This document shows positions 35,665 through 42,731 of a DNA stretch of 64,000 bases, piece after piece (the first letter of the stretch is position 1; every line of letters starts with the position of its first letter). The DNA lies in assembly GCF_000218545.1 (NCBI RefSeq), contig NC_015671.1, forward strand, positions 3,410,001 through 3,474,000, given 5' to 3'. The position numbers were made by a program, and so were the translations under genes. Under the pieces are notes generated by a model, which was not told the DNA's origin, searched no databases, and worked only from the letters and a program-made list of their open reading frames with translations. Origin of the DNA: Cellulomonas gilvus ATCC 13127. GTDB taxonomy: Bacteria; Actinomycetota; Actinomycetes; Actinomycetales; Cellulomonadaceae.

Positions 35665-37629
35665 TCAGCGGGCCGCGGCCAGGAACTCCGCGAGCAGGGG
35701 CCCCGCGGTGGTCGAGCCGTACTCACCCTCGTCGACGAACACCGCGACCGCCAGATCACCCTGGATCGCGATCATCCAGACGTGGTTGCGCAGGTCGTCC
35801 TCGGGGCCGAACTGGGCGGTGCCGGTCTTGGCGGCGACGGGCTCACCCGGCACGTCCTGGAGGAACGCGGCCCCGCCGTCCGTCACCACGCCGCGCATGA
35901 GCTCGCGCAGCTGGGCGGCCTCCTGCTGCGTGAGGTCGACCAGCGGGCGGACCGGCCCGGCGTCGTCGGTGGGCTGCGGCGTCCCGGGCGTGGCCTGCTC
36001 GCGGTCGCGTGCCTGCGCGTCGTCGTCGACGACCAGCTGCGGCAGCACCGTGCGTCCGGCCGCGACCGAGGCCGCGACCGTCGCCATGCCCAACGGTGAG
36101 GCCAGCACGCGGCCCTGCCCGATCATCGTCGCCGCGTGGTCCGTGCCGTCGGAGTCGGACGGCACGGCGCCCAGGAAGGACGCGTAGCCGAGCGCCGCCT
36201 GCGGCAGCAGACCCAGCGAACCCGCGGCGTCCACGACCGCGTCCTGCGGCGCCGCGTCCCGCTGACCGATGAACGCCGTGTTGCACGAGTTCGCGAACGC
36301 GGTGCGCAGCGGGATCTGCCCGAGCGCGTCGGCCGGGTAGTCCGGGAAGTTGTCGAACCGGCGCCCGTCCACCACGACGCTCGGCTCGCACCGCACGTCG
36401 GACTCGGGCGACATGCCCGACCGCAGCAGCGCGAGCGCGCTGACCACCTTGAAGGTCGAGCCCGGCGCGTACTGGCCCAGCGTCGCGGTGGACATGCCCT
36501 CACCGCCCGCACCGCTCGCCGCCGCGAGCACGGCCCCGGTGGAGGGCCGGATCGCGACGACCGCGGACGCGGGCACCACGTCCCGCAGCACGTCCTCGGC
36601 CGTCTGCTGCAGGTCGAGGTCGAGCGTGAGGCGCAGCGGCTCGCCGGCCACCGGGGCGATCTCGAACAGCTCGCGCGTCGCCGAGGTCTCCTGGTCCACC
36701 GCCTCGATGGTCAGGCCCGCGACACCGCGCAGCTGCTCGTCGAACTGGCGCTGCAGGCCGGACAGCCCCGTCAGGTCGCCCGCGGCGATCGCACCCTCGG
36801 ACTTCTCGATGACCTCGGCGGTCGCGGGACCGACCGTGCCCAGCACGGGCCGCGCGAACTCGCGCGTGGGGGCGAGCGGCAGCTCGCCGGGCGACGCGAG
36901 CACGCCGTCCAGCGCGGTGAGCTTCTCGACGTCGTAGGACCGGTCGCCCGTGCGCACGACGATGGCCTCGACGAACGCCTTCTCGCCCGCGGCCGCCACG
37001 CGCTCGGCGTACGCGTCGGCGTCGATCTCGAGCGCGTCCGCGAGCGCGCGCGCCGCGGCGGGCGTGCGCTCGGGCGTGATGCGCGTCTTGTCGATGCCGA
37101 TGCGGAGCACCGGGCGCGCCTCGACCAGCACCTCGTCGTCCGCCCCCAGGACGTCCGCGCGCTCGGCGCTCCGGCGGACCACCGCGAGGTCCTCGCCCTC
37201 GGTCAGGTCCGGCACCAGGATCGTGCGGTCCCACGCGGTGGCCCAGACGTCCTCGTCGTCACGCGTCATCCGCGCGGTCGTCGTGTACGTCCAGTCCTCG
37301 GTCCGGCCCGTCACCCAGGTCCACGCGAGCTCGACGACCGCGCTCGCGTCGTCGTCCTCGGCCGGCTCGGCCGACTCGACCTCGACGCGCAGCGCGTCGT
37401 CGCCCAGCGCGTCCAGCACCGCGTCGAACGCGGCGGTGCGCTGCTCGGCCGCCTGGGCCGGCGTGGTCCCCGCAGCGAGCGCGACGTCGGACAGGTCACC
37501 GTCCTGCAGCGCGGCCGCGAGCGCCGCGGCGGCGTCCTGAGGACCCGGCGGGTCGTCGTCGCACGCCGTGAGCGACACGGTCGCCACCAGCGCCAGCGCC
37601 ATGAGTCCGCCTGCCGTGCGCGCGTTCAT
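35665..37629 (-). CDS. lipoprotein penicillin-binding protein (PBP-lipo type transpeptidase)
   Basis: 654-aa class B PBP anchored by a lipid. The signal peptide ends in VSLTAC (Cys23). Residues about 30-140 form an NTF2-like/MecA-N domain, then a PBP dimerisation region, then the transpeptidase domain with active Ser391 in STFK, SCN in ANSCNTAF, and K601-TGT. It cross-links peptidoglycan outside the membrane. Domain order matches mycobacterial PBP-lipo and MecA-like proteins, which often bind beta-lactams poorly. I choose the ATG at 37629 because the signal peptide starts there; a longer in-frame extension to 37842 has Arg-rich shadow-like composition. Confidence 0.9.
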   Translation of the reverse strand: MNARTAGGLMALALVATVSLTACDDDPPGPQDAAAALAAALQDGDLSDVALAAGTTPAQAAEQRTAAFDAVLDALGDDALRVEVESAEPAEDDDASAVVELAWTWVTGRTEDWTYTTTARMTRDDEDVWATAWDRTILVPDLTEGEDLAVVRRSAERADVLGADDEVLVEARPVLRIGIDKTRITPERTPAAARALADALEIDADAYAERVAAAGEKAFVEAIVVRTGDRSYDVEKLTALDGVLASPGELPLAPTREFARPVLGTVGPATAEVIEKSEGAIAAGDLTGLSGLQRQFDEQLRGVAGLTIEAVDQETSATRELFEIAPVAGEPLRLTLDLDLQQTAEDVLRDVVPASAVVAIRPSTGAVLAAASGAGGEGMSTATLGQYAPGSTFKVVSALALLRSGMSPESDVRCEPSVVVDGRRFDNFPDYPADALGQIPLRTAFANSCNTAFIGQRDAAPQDAVVDAAGSLGLLPQAALGYASFLGAVPSDSDGTDHAATMIGQGRVLASPLGMATVAASVAAGRTVLPQLVVDDDAQARDREQATPGTPQPTDDAGPVRPLVDLTQQEAAQLRELMRGVVTDGGAAFLQDVPGEPVAAKTGTAQFGPEDDLRNHVWMIAIQGDLAVAVFVDEGEYGSTTAGPLLAEFLAAAR

Positions 37630-37953
37630 CCAGCCCCCTGCTCCCGGTCGGCCCGCCGCTGGTCTCGCGGACGCCCGGCGCGCCTCGAGGCACGCGGGAC
37701 GCTCGGTGCGTCGCTGCTCGGACGCGGCGTCGTCGTGACGCGCGCCGTCGCGGGGACGCGGCCGGCGGGCGGTCCCTGCGGTGCCACGCGGTCCGGTGAC
37801 CGCCCGTCGGGACGCTCGTCCCGCACAGCGGGACGGTGGCACTCTACCCGGGCAACTACCCGCGACCAGGGATTTCTCCCGCCCGGAGTCGATCCTGCGC
37901 GCGCTCGCTCGTCATGCTGGTGACCGCATCCCGTACTCGCGAAGGAGCGCGCC
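37630..37953. other. 324-base intergenic region between divergent PBP and YCII genes
   Basis: No convincing gene on either strand; translations are Arg-rich shadows. On the minus strand TAGAGT (37844-37839) could be a -10 for the PBP gene with a leader of about 200 bases. On the plus strand CATGCT (37914-37919) and GAAGGAG just before 37954 serve the YCII gene. I see no repeat or RNA structure of note. Confidence 0.5.
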
Positions 37954-38394
37954 ATGCCCCGTTACCTGCTCGCCGTGGACTTCCAGCCCGGCGCCGACCC
38001 CACCCCGATGGACCGGTGGACGCCCGCTGAGGTGGACGCCCACCTCGCGTACTACGGCCGCCTCAACGACGAGCTCGCGGCACGCGGCGAGTTGGTGGGC
38101 GGGGAGGTGCTCGCCGGTCCCGACGTGGCGCGCGTGGTCCGCTCGCAGGGCCCGGGCGCGACCACCGTGACCGAAGGTCCGTTCGCGGAGTACAGCGAGT
38201 GGCTCGCGGGCTTCCAGGTGGTCGAGGTGGCGTCGCTCGAGCGCGCGCTCGAGATCGCCGCGCTCGTCTCGGCCGTCCCCGGCCGGGGCGGGGTCCCCCT
38301 GGGGCAGCCGATCCAGGTGCGGGAGATCGTGACCGTGGGACCCGCGGACGCCGAGCAGATGCGGGAGTGGCTGCGCGACGCCGACGGGACGTGA
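37954..38394 (+). CDS. YCII-related (DGPF) domain protein
   Basis: 146-aa soluble protein of the YCII/DGPF family: MPRYLLAVDFQ start, ELAARGELVGGEVLAGPD, TVTEGPFAEYSEWLAGF and VREIVTVG. Such proteins adopt a ferredoxin-like dimer and often sit next to ECF sigma factors; no sigma gene adjoins here. Enzymatic role unknown. Clear GAAGGAG ribosome-binding site. Confidence 0.85.
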   Translation: MPRYLLAVDFQPGADPTPMDRWTPAEVDAHLAYYGRLNDELAARGELVGGEVLAGPDVARVVRSQGPGATTVTEGPFAEYSEWLAGFQVVEVASLERALEIAALVSAVPGRGGVPLGQPIQVREIVTVGPADAEQMREWLRDADGT

Positions 38395-38448
38395 GGCTTC
38401 ACCCCGGCTGCCGGGAACGCGGCCCACGCGGCGGCCGTTGCTGCGTCC

Positions 38449-39120
38449 GTGACGACGACGCCCTCGCCCGCGCCCCCGGTCCTGCCCGCCCTGCCCGCGC
38501 AGGCGGACCGGCTGATCCACCTCGGCGTCCACACGACCGCCGGCCTCACGGCCGACGCGCTCCGGCGTGCCGCGGCCGACGGGCCGGCCGACGGGCTCCT
38601 CGTCGTCTCCCCCACGTGCGCACCGGTGTCCGCGCTCGCGCCGCTGCTGTCGCTCGGCGGGCGGTCCGGCTTCGTGGTCCAGGACATGACGGACGTCGAC
38701 GACTTCATGCCGCTGCCGGACCTGGACGTGCCCACCACCCCGGTCTACGTGATCGAGCCGCCGGACCGGGGCGACGACCTCGCCAACTGGTCCCCCGACG
38801 AGGCGCTGGTCGAGCTGACCGCCCGCGGTCGCTCACCGCTCACGCTCGCCGAGGGTGTGCACTGGGCGCTCCAGGTGCCGGGCGTGCTCGAGCGGAACCG
38901 CTGCTTCATGACGATCGGATCGCGGCGGGTCGGCGCCCGCGGCCGGCTCGACGCACGCACGCCCGCGCTGTGGATCTCCGGTGGTACGGGCCGGGACGGC
39001 CGGGAGCGGCGCGGCGCGCCCAAGGTCGGGTGGTGCTGGGCGGGCAACCGGCACACGTGGCTCGGCTTCGCGTCCACGACCGCGCGGCACGCGGTCGCCT
39101 CAGGTGGGCAGGAGGCCTGA
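38449..39120 (+). CDS. DUF5701 family protein
   Basis: 223-aa soluble protein. The central block PTTPVYVIEPPDRGDDLANWSPDEAL followed by TARGRSPLTLAEGVHWALQ (cited here in parts) is what I associate with actinobacterial DUF5701; no biochemical function is known. GTG start assigned by frame and neighbouring conservation, without a clear ribosome-binding site. Its 3' end overlaps the convergent VOC gene by 21 bases. Confidence 0.7.
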   Translation: MTTTPSPAPPVLPALPAQADRLIHLGVHTTAGLTADALRRAAADGPADGLLVVSPTCAPVSALAPLLSLGGRSGFVVQDMTDVDDFMPLPDLDVPTTPVYVIEPPDRGDDLANWSPDEALVELTARGRSPLTLAEGVHWALQVPGVLERNRCFMTIGSRRVGARGRLDARTPALWISGGTGRDGRERRGAPKVGWCWAGNRHTWLGFASTTARHAVASGGQEA

Positions 39121-39879
39121 GGTGGGGTCGCGGTCGGTGAGGCAGTAGGGCAGGCCCGCGGGGTCGACGAGCGTCGTCCACCGGGGCCCGTGGCCCCGCA
39201 CGCGCGCGCCGGCGGCCACGTGCGCGCGCTCCACCGCGTGCCGCGCGGTGCAGGCCACGTCCAGGTGCGCGGTCACGGTGCGGCGCGGGTCGTCAGCGCC
39301 CAGGCGTTGCAGCATGAGGCGCAGCGGCATCCCCGCGGGTCGCTCGAGCGGCACGAGCTCACCCACGCTCCCGCGGCGTGGCGCCCAGCCCGTGAGCTCC
39401 GACCAGAACGCCACCTCGGCGTCGAACCGTCGTGCGGGCACGTCCAGGCACAGCTGGTCCACGAGCGCGGTGGGGTGCTCGTCCGGCCGTCCCGGCGCGG
39501 GGACGGGGACGGGTGCCTGCCGCCGGGTCGCGCCCGTGTCCCGCACCAGGCAGAACACGTACCCGCCGGGTGAGGACAGCACCGCGTGCGTGCCCGCGTC
39601 GTGCTCGAGCGCCGCGCCCAGCGCGAGCGCGCGGACCAGCGCGGCGCGCACCGCGGCCGGATCACCCACGTGCAGGTCCAGGTGCACGCGCGGGCCGTCG
39701 GCGAAGCGCTGCACGCGCAGGTGGTCGTCCGCGTCCGGCGGGAGCAGGGTCGCGTACTCGTCGGCGTCCCCGCGCCACGGGGACAGCGTGCTCGCGGTCG
39801 CCGCGAGCCAGAAGTCCAGCGCCGCGTCCACGGTGCCCGGGGGGAGGTCGAGCATCGCGGTGGTCCAGCGGATGGGCAT
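39100..39879 (-). CDS. two-domain VOC (glyoxalase/dioxygenase fold) protein
   Basis: 259-aa protein with two vicinal-oxygen-chelate modules: residues about 5-125 (ends GGYVFCLVRD) and about 135-255 (LVDQLCLDVPA...DPAGLPYCLTDRD). Tandem VOC proteins of this type act as glyoxalase-like or resistance enzymes, but substrate cannot be read. Third gene of a likely minus-strand unit with the DUF1905 and oxidoreductase genes; 10 bases separate it from DUF1905. A GTG at 39888 is an alternative start. Confidence 0.82.
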   Translation of the reverse strand: MPIRWTTAMLDLPPGTVDAALDFWLAATASTLSPWRGDADEYATLLPPDADDHLRVQRFADGPRVHLDLHVGDPAAVRAALVRALALGAALEHDAGTHAVLSSPGGYVFCLVRDTGATRRQAPVPVPAPGRPDEHPTALVDQLCLDVPARRFDAEVAFWSELTGWAPRRGSVGELVPLERPAGMPLRLMLQRLGADDPRRTVTAHLDVACTARHAVERAHVAAGARVRGHGPRWTTLVDPAGLPYCLTDRDPTSGLLPT

Positions 39880-39889
39880 GCCGGTCACG

Positions 39890-40192
39890 CTAGCGGCGCG
39901 GGCGCGGACCCTCGACCGTCAGGTGGACCTCGACGGTGTCCCCCACCTCGATCCCCTCGCGCACGCGCACCGCGTCCTTCACGGGGAGGACGAAGCCGCC
40001 GTCCTTGGCGAACAGCGACGTCGTGAACGGGGTGCCGCCGATCCGCGCGGCGACGGGGATCATCCCCCACCCGTACGTGACGAGCCGCTTGACCGCCTCG
40101 AGCTCGGCGGCGTGCGGCGGCGGGACGGTCACGAAGTGGTACGGCGACGGGCCGCGCCAGTGCCAGACCTCACCGGAGAACTCGAGCTCCAT
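39890..40192 (-). CDS. DUF1905 domain protein
   Basis: 100-aa beta-rich protein. FSGEVWHWRGPSPYHFVTVP, VTYGWGMIPVAARIGGTPFTTSLF and LPVKDAVRVREGIEVGDTV (segments) match the DUF1905 fold, whose role is unknown. Start at 40192; an upstream in-frame ATG at 40204 lies in a CATGCT hexamer 7 bases before it and may instead be a -10 box. Confidence 0.8.
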   Translation of the reverse strand: MELEFSGEVWHWRGPSPYHFVTVPPPHAAELEAVKRLVTYGWGMIPVAARIGGTPFTTSLFAKDGGFVLPVKDAVRVREGIEVGDTVEVHLTVEGPRPRR

Positions 40193-40235
40193 GGGGCCCA
40201 GCATGGCGCGGCCCGCCGGCACGCGCTGCTCGTCG

Positions 40236-41159
40236 TCAGACGCGCACGACGACCTTGCCGCGGACGTGACCCGTCTGGCTCGCCTCGTGCGCGGCGGCCG
40301 CGTCCGCGAGGTCGAAGACCTGCGCGACGTCGACCCGCAGCCGGCCCTCGTCCGCGAGCGCCGAGAGCGCGTCGAGGTCCGCGGAGCTGGGGCGCACCCA
40401 CACGTACTGACCGCCGAGCTCGTCGCGCGCCGCCGCCTCGACGATCGACGCGACCGTGCCGCCCTCGGCGAGCACCGCACGCGTGGTGGCCACCAGGTCG
40501 TCGGAGCCGAAGTCCAGGACCACGTCGACGCCGCCGGGGGCGAGCGCGCGCACGCGGTCGGCCAGGCCCTCGCCGTACGTCACGGGCTCGGCGCCCAGCG
40601 AGCGCAGGTGCTCGTGGTTCTTCTCGGACGCGGTCCCGATGACGCGTGCGCCACGCGCCGCCGCGATCTGCACCGCGAACTGCCCGACGCCACCGGCCGC
40701 GGCGTGCACCAGCACGGTCTGCCCGGCACGCACACCCGTGCGCTCGATGCTCTGGTAGGCGGTGAGACCCGCGAGCGGCACGGCGGCGGCCTCCTCGAAC
40801 GTGAGCGACGCGGGCTTGCGCGCGAGCGTGCGCACGGGCGCCGCGACCAGCTCAGCGAACGTGCCGCCCTGCATCCAGTCCTTGCGCACGTAGCCGTACA
40901 CCTCGTCACCCACGCTGAGCTCGGGCGTGTCCAGCCCGACGCGCTCGACGACGCCCGCGACGTCCCAGCCCGGGACCACGGGGAACACGGTGTCCATGAG
41001 CGGGTCCAGGTAGCCCGCGCGGACCTTCCAGTCCACGGGGTTGACCGACGCGGCCTTGACCCGGACCAGCACCGAGTCGGGCCCGACCTTGGGCGTGGGC
41101 TGCTCGGTGAGCTCGAGGACGTCGCTGCCGCCGTAGCGGCTGTAGGTGATTGCTCGCAT
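40236..41159 (-). CDS. NADP-dependent zinc-free alcohol dehydrogenase/quinone oxidoreductase
   Basis: 307-aa MDR-superfamily enzyme. Features: N-terminal GroES-like domain (VKAASVNPVDWKVRAGY), PGWDVAGVVERVG, and cofactor-binding AAAGGVGQFAVQIAAARGA. No zinc-ligand cysteines, so it is of the quinone oxidoreductase/NADP reductase type that reduces quinones or enones. Start taken at the ATG encoding MRAITYSRYGG, which is where family members begin. Confidence 0.87.
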   Translation of the reverse strand: MRAITYSRYGGSDVLELTEQPTPKVGPDSVLVRVKAASVNPVDWKVRAGYLDPLMDTVFPVVPGWDVAGVVERVGLDTPELSVGDEVYGYVRKDWMQGGTFAELVAAPVRTLARKPASLTFEEAAAVPLAGLTAYQSIERTGVRAGQTVLVHAAAGGVGQFAVQIAAARGARVIGTASEKNHEHLRSLGAEPVTYGEGLADRVRALAPGGVDVVLDFGSDDLVATTRAVLAEGGTVASIVEAAARDELGGQYVWVRPSSADLDALSALADEGRLRVDVAQVFDLADAAAAHEASQTGHVRGKVVVRV

Positions 41160-41266
41160 ACCGAGGGCCAACCGCGCCCGGACCGCGCGTCTTCCCCGCG
41201 GCGGCCGATCCGTGCGTCACATCCGCCGGCCCGGGTGCGGGTCGTCGGCACGTAGGGTCGGCGCTC

Positions 41267-41992
41267 GTGGACTGGGTGCGCGAGTGGTGGCAGGACGTGA
41301 CGACGCCGTCGGCGGTGCCGTCCGTGACCGTGGTGGTGCTGACCGGCGTCGCCGTGCTCGTCGTGCTGGCGGTGCCGCTCGCGTGGCGGGTGGCGCGGCA
41401 CGCGCTGACGATCGTGCACGAGGCGGGGCACGCGGTGGTCGCGCTGCTGGTCGGACGCCAGGTCTCCGGGATCAGGGTGCACTCGGACACGTCGGGGCTC
41501 ACGCTCTCGCGCGGGCGGCCGCGCGGGCCCGGGATGGTCGCGACCGCGTTCGCGGGGTATCCCGCCCCGGCGGTGGTCGGCGTGGGCGCAGCCGCGCTGC
41601 TCGCGCGCGGCTACGACGTCGCGCTGCTGTGGGCGCTGCTGGCACTGGTGGCGGGCGTGCTCGTCGCGATCCGCAACTGGTACGGCCTGTGGGCGGTGCT
41701 CGTGAGTCTCGCGGTGCTCGTCGCGGTGACGGGGTGGGGCACGCCCGCGGTGCAGGCGGCGTTCGCGTACGTGGTCACGTGGTTCTTCCTGCTCGGCGCG
41801 CCGCGCGCGGTCCTCGAGATGCAGTCGGGACGACGATCCGCGCGCCGCCGCGGGGCCCGTGACACGTCCGACGCGGGGCTGCTGGGCGGCCTGACGCACA
41901 CGCCGGGCGCGCTGTGGGTGGGGGTGCTCGGGCTGGTCACGCTCGCGGCGCTCGGGCTGGGCGGCGCGTGGCTGGTCGGTCTGCAGGTGTGA
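41267..41992 (+). CDS. M50B-like membrane metallopeptidase-family protein
   Basis: 241-aa membrane protein with about six helices. The HExxH zinc motif is intact (H51-E-A-G-H55 in TIVHEAGHAVVALLVG); the third ligand is not obvious. It belongs to the short actinobacterial M50 group usually annotated as peptidase M50 family; activity unproven. TAGGGT lies 8 bases before the GTG, indicating a leaderless transcript. Confidence 0.8.
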   Translation: MDWVREWWQDVTTPSAVPSVTVVVLTGVAVLVVLAVPLAWRVARHALTIVHEAGHAVVALLVGRQVSGIRVHSDTSGLTLSRGRPRGPGMVATAFAGYPAPAVVGVGAAALLARGYDVALLWALLALVAGVLVAIRNWYGLWAVLVSLAVLVAVTGWGTPAVQAAFAYVVTWFFLLGAPRAVLEMQSGRRSARRRGARDTSDAGLLGGLTHTPGALWVGVLGLVTLAALGLGGAWLVGLQV

Positions 41993-42038
41993 CGCGCGCC
42001 CGGGTGGCAGGCACCCGTCGGGCGCCGATGATGGGGGG

Positions 42039-42584
42039 ATGAGCCTGAGCGGACGCCTGCTGGTGGCGACCCCGCGCCTGCTCGACCCCCATTTCCACCG
42101 CACGGTCGTGCTGCTGCTGGACCACACCGACGAGGGTGCGTTCGGCGTGGTGCTCAACCGCCCGCTGCCGGTCGAGGTGGAGGCCGTGCTACCCGGGTGG
42201 CAGACGGTCGTCTCCTGGCCGGGCGGCCTGTTCCAGGGCGGGCCGGTGGGCCTGGACGGAGCGATCGGCGTGGCCGTCGCGAGCGACGACGACCCGACCG
42301 TGGTCGACCGGTTCACCGGCTCGTTCGGGCTCGTGGACCTGGACGCGGACCCCGGGAGCCTCGCGGGGCGGTTCGCCGGGCTCCGGATCTTCGCGGGGCA
42401 CTCGGGCTGGGGAGCCGGACAGCTGGAGGCCGAGGTCGACGAGGGAGCGTGGTTCGTCGTGCCGGCCGAGCCGACCGACGCGTTCACGGCCGAGCCGACG
42501 AGCCTGTGGTCGCGTGTGCTGCTGCGCCAGGGCGGCGACCTCGCGATGCTCGCGCACTATCCGGCGGACGTGCACCTCAACTGA
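42039..42584 (+). CDS. YqgE/AlgH family protein (DUF179)
   Basis: 181-aa soluble protein with the YqgE pattern: LSGRLLVATPRLLDPHF, VVLLLDHTDEGAFGVVLNRP, FQGGPV, and FAGHSGWGAGQLEAEV. Widely conserved, function unsettled (AlgH is linked to alginate regulation in Pseudomonas). GATGAT 6 bases before the ATG fits the leaderless pattern. It is complete. Confidence 0.92.
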   Translation: MSLSGRLLVATPRLLDPHFHRTVVLLLDHTDEGAFGVVLNRPLPVEVEAVLPGWQTVVSWPGGLFQGGPVGLDGAIGVAVASDDDPTVVDRFTGSFGLVDLDADPGSLAGRFAGLRIFAGHSGWGAGQLEAEVDEGAWFVVPAEPTDAFTAEPTSLWSRVLLRQGGDLAMLAHYPADVHLN

Positions 42585-42613
42585 CCGCTCGCAGCACGTA
42601 AACGATTCGTGCC

Positions 42614-42636
42614 CTTCGACCGTCGAAGCGCTTCGA
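42614..42636 (+). promoter_or_regulatory. overlapping palindromes upstream of the GH74 gene (LacI-type operator candidate)
   Basis: Three alternating half-sites CTTCGA (42614-42619), TCGAAG (42623-42628) and CTTCGA (42631-42636) create two overlapping palindromes, the inner one being the perfect 14-mer TCGAAGCGCTTCGA. The central AGCGCT is the hallmark of actinobacterial LacI-family sugar-repressor sites (CelR/CebR: GGGAGCGCTCCC). It lies about 100 bases before the GH74 start. Confidence 0.65.
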
Positions 42637-42731
42637 TTACCGTCACGCGTGCCGTGCCCCTCCCTTCCGGGACCGGCGCCCCCTGCGGCGGGCCGCAGCG
42701 GGCCAGCACCACGCCACAAAGGAGTGAGCGG

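Noticed and set aside
37630-37842. N-terminal extension of the PBP by 71 codons
   Set aside because: The extension is Arg/Pro-rich, whereas the ATG at 37629 begins a proper lipoprotein signal peptide.
39887-39892. TAGCGT 7 bases before the VOC gene ATG as a leaderless promoter
   Set aside because: The TAG is the stop codon of the upstream DUF1905 gene on the same strand, and the gap is only 10 bases, so cotranscription is simpler.
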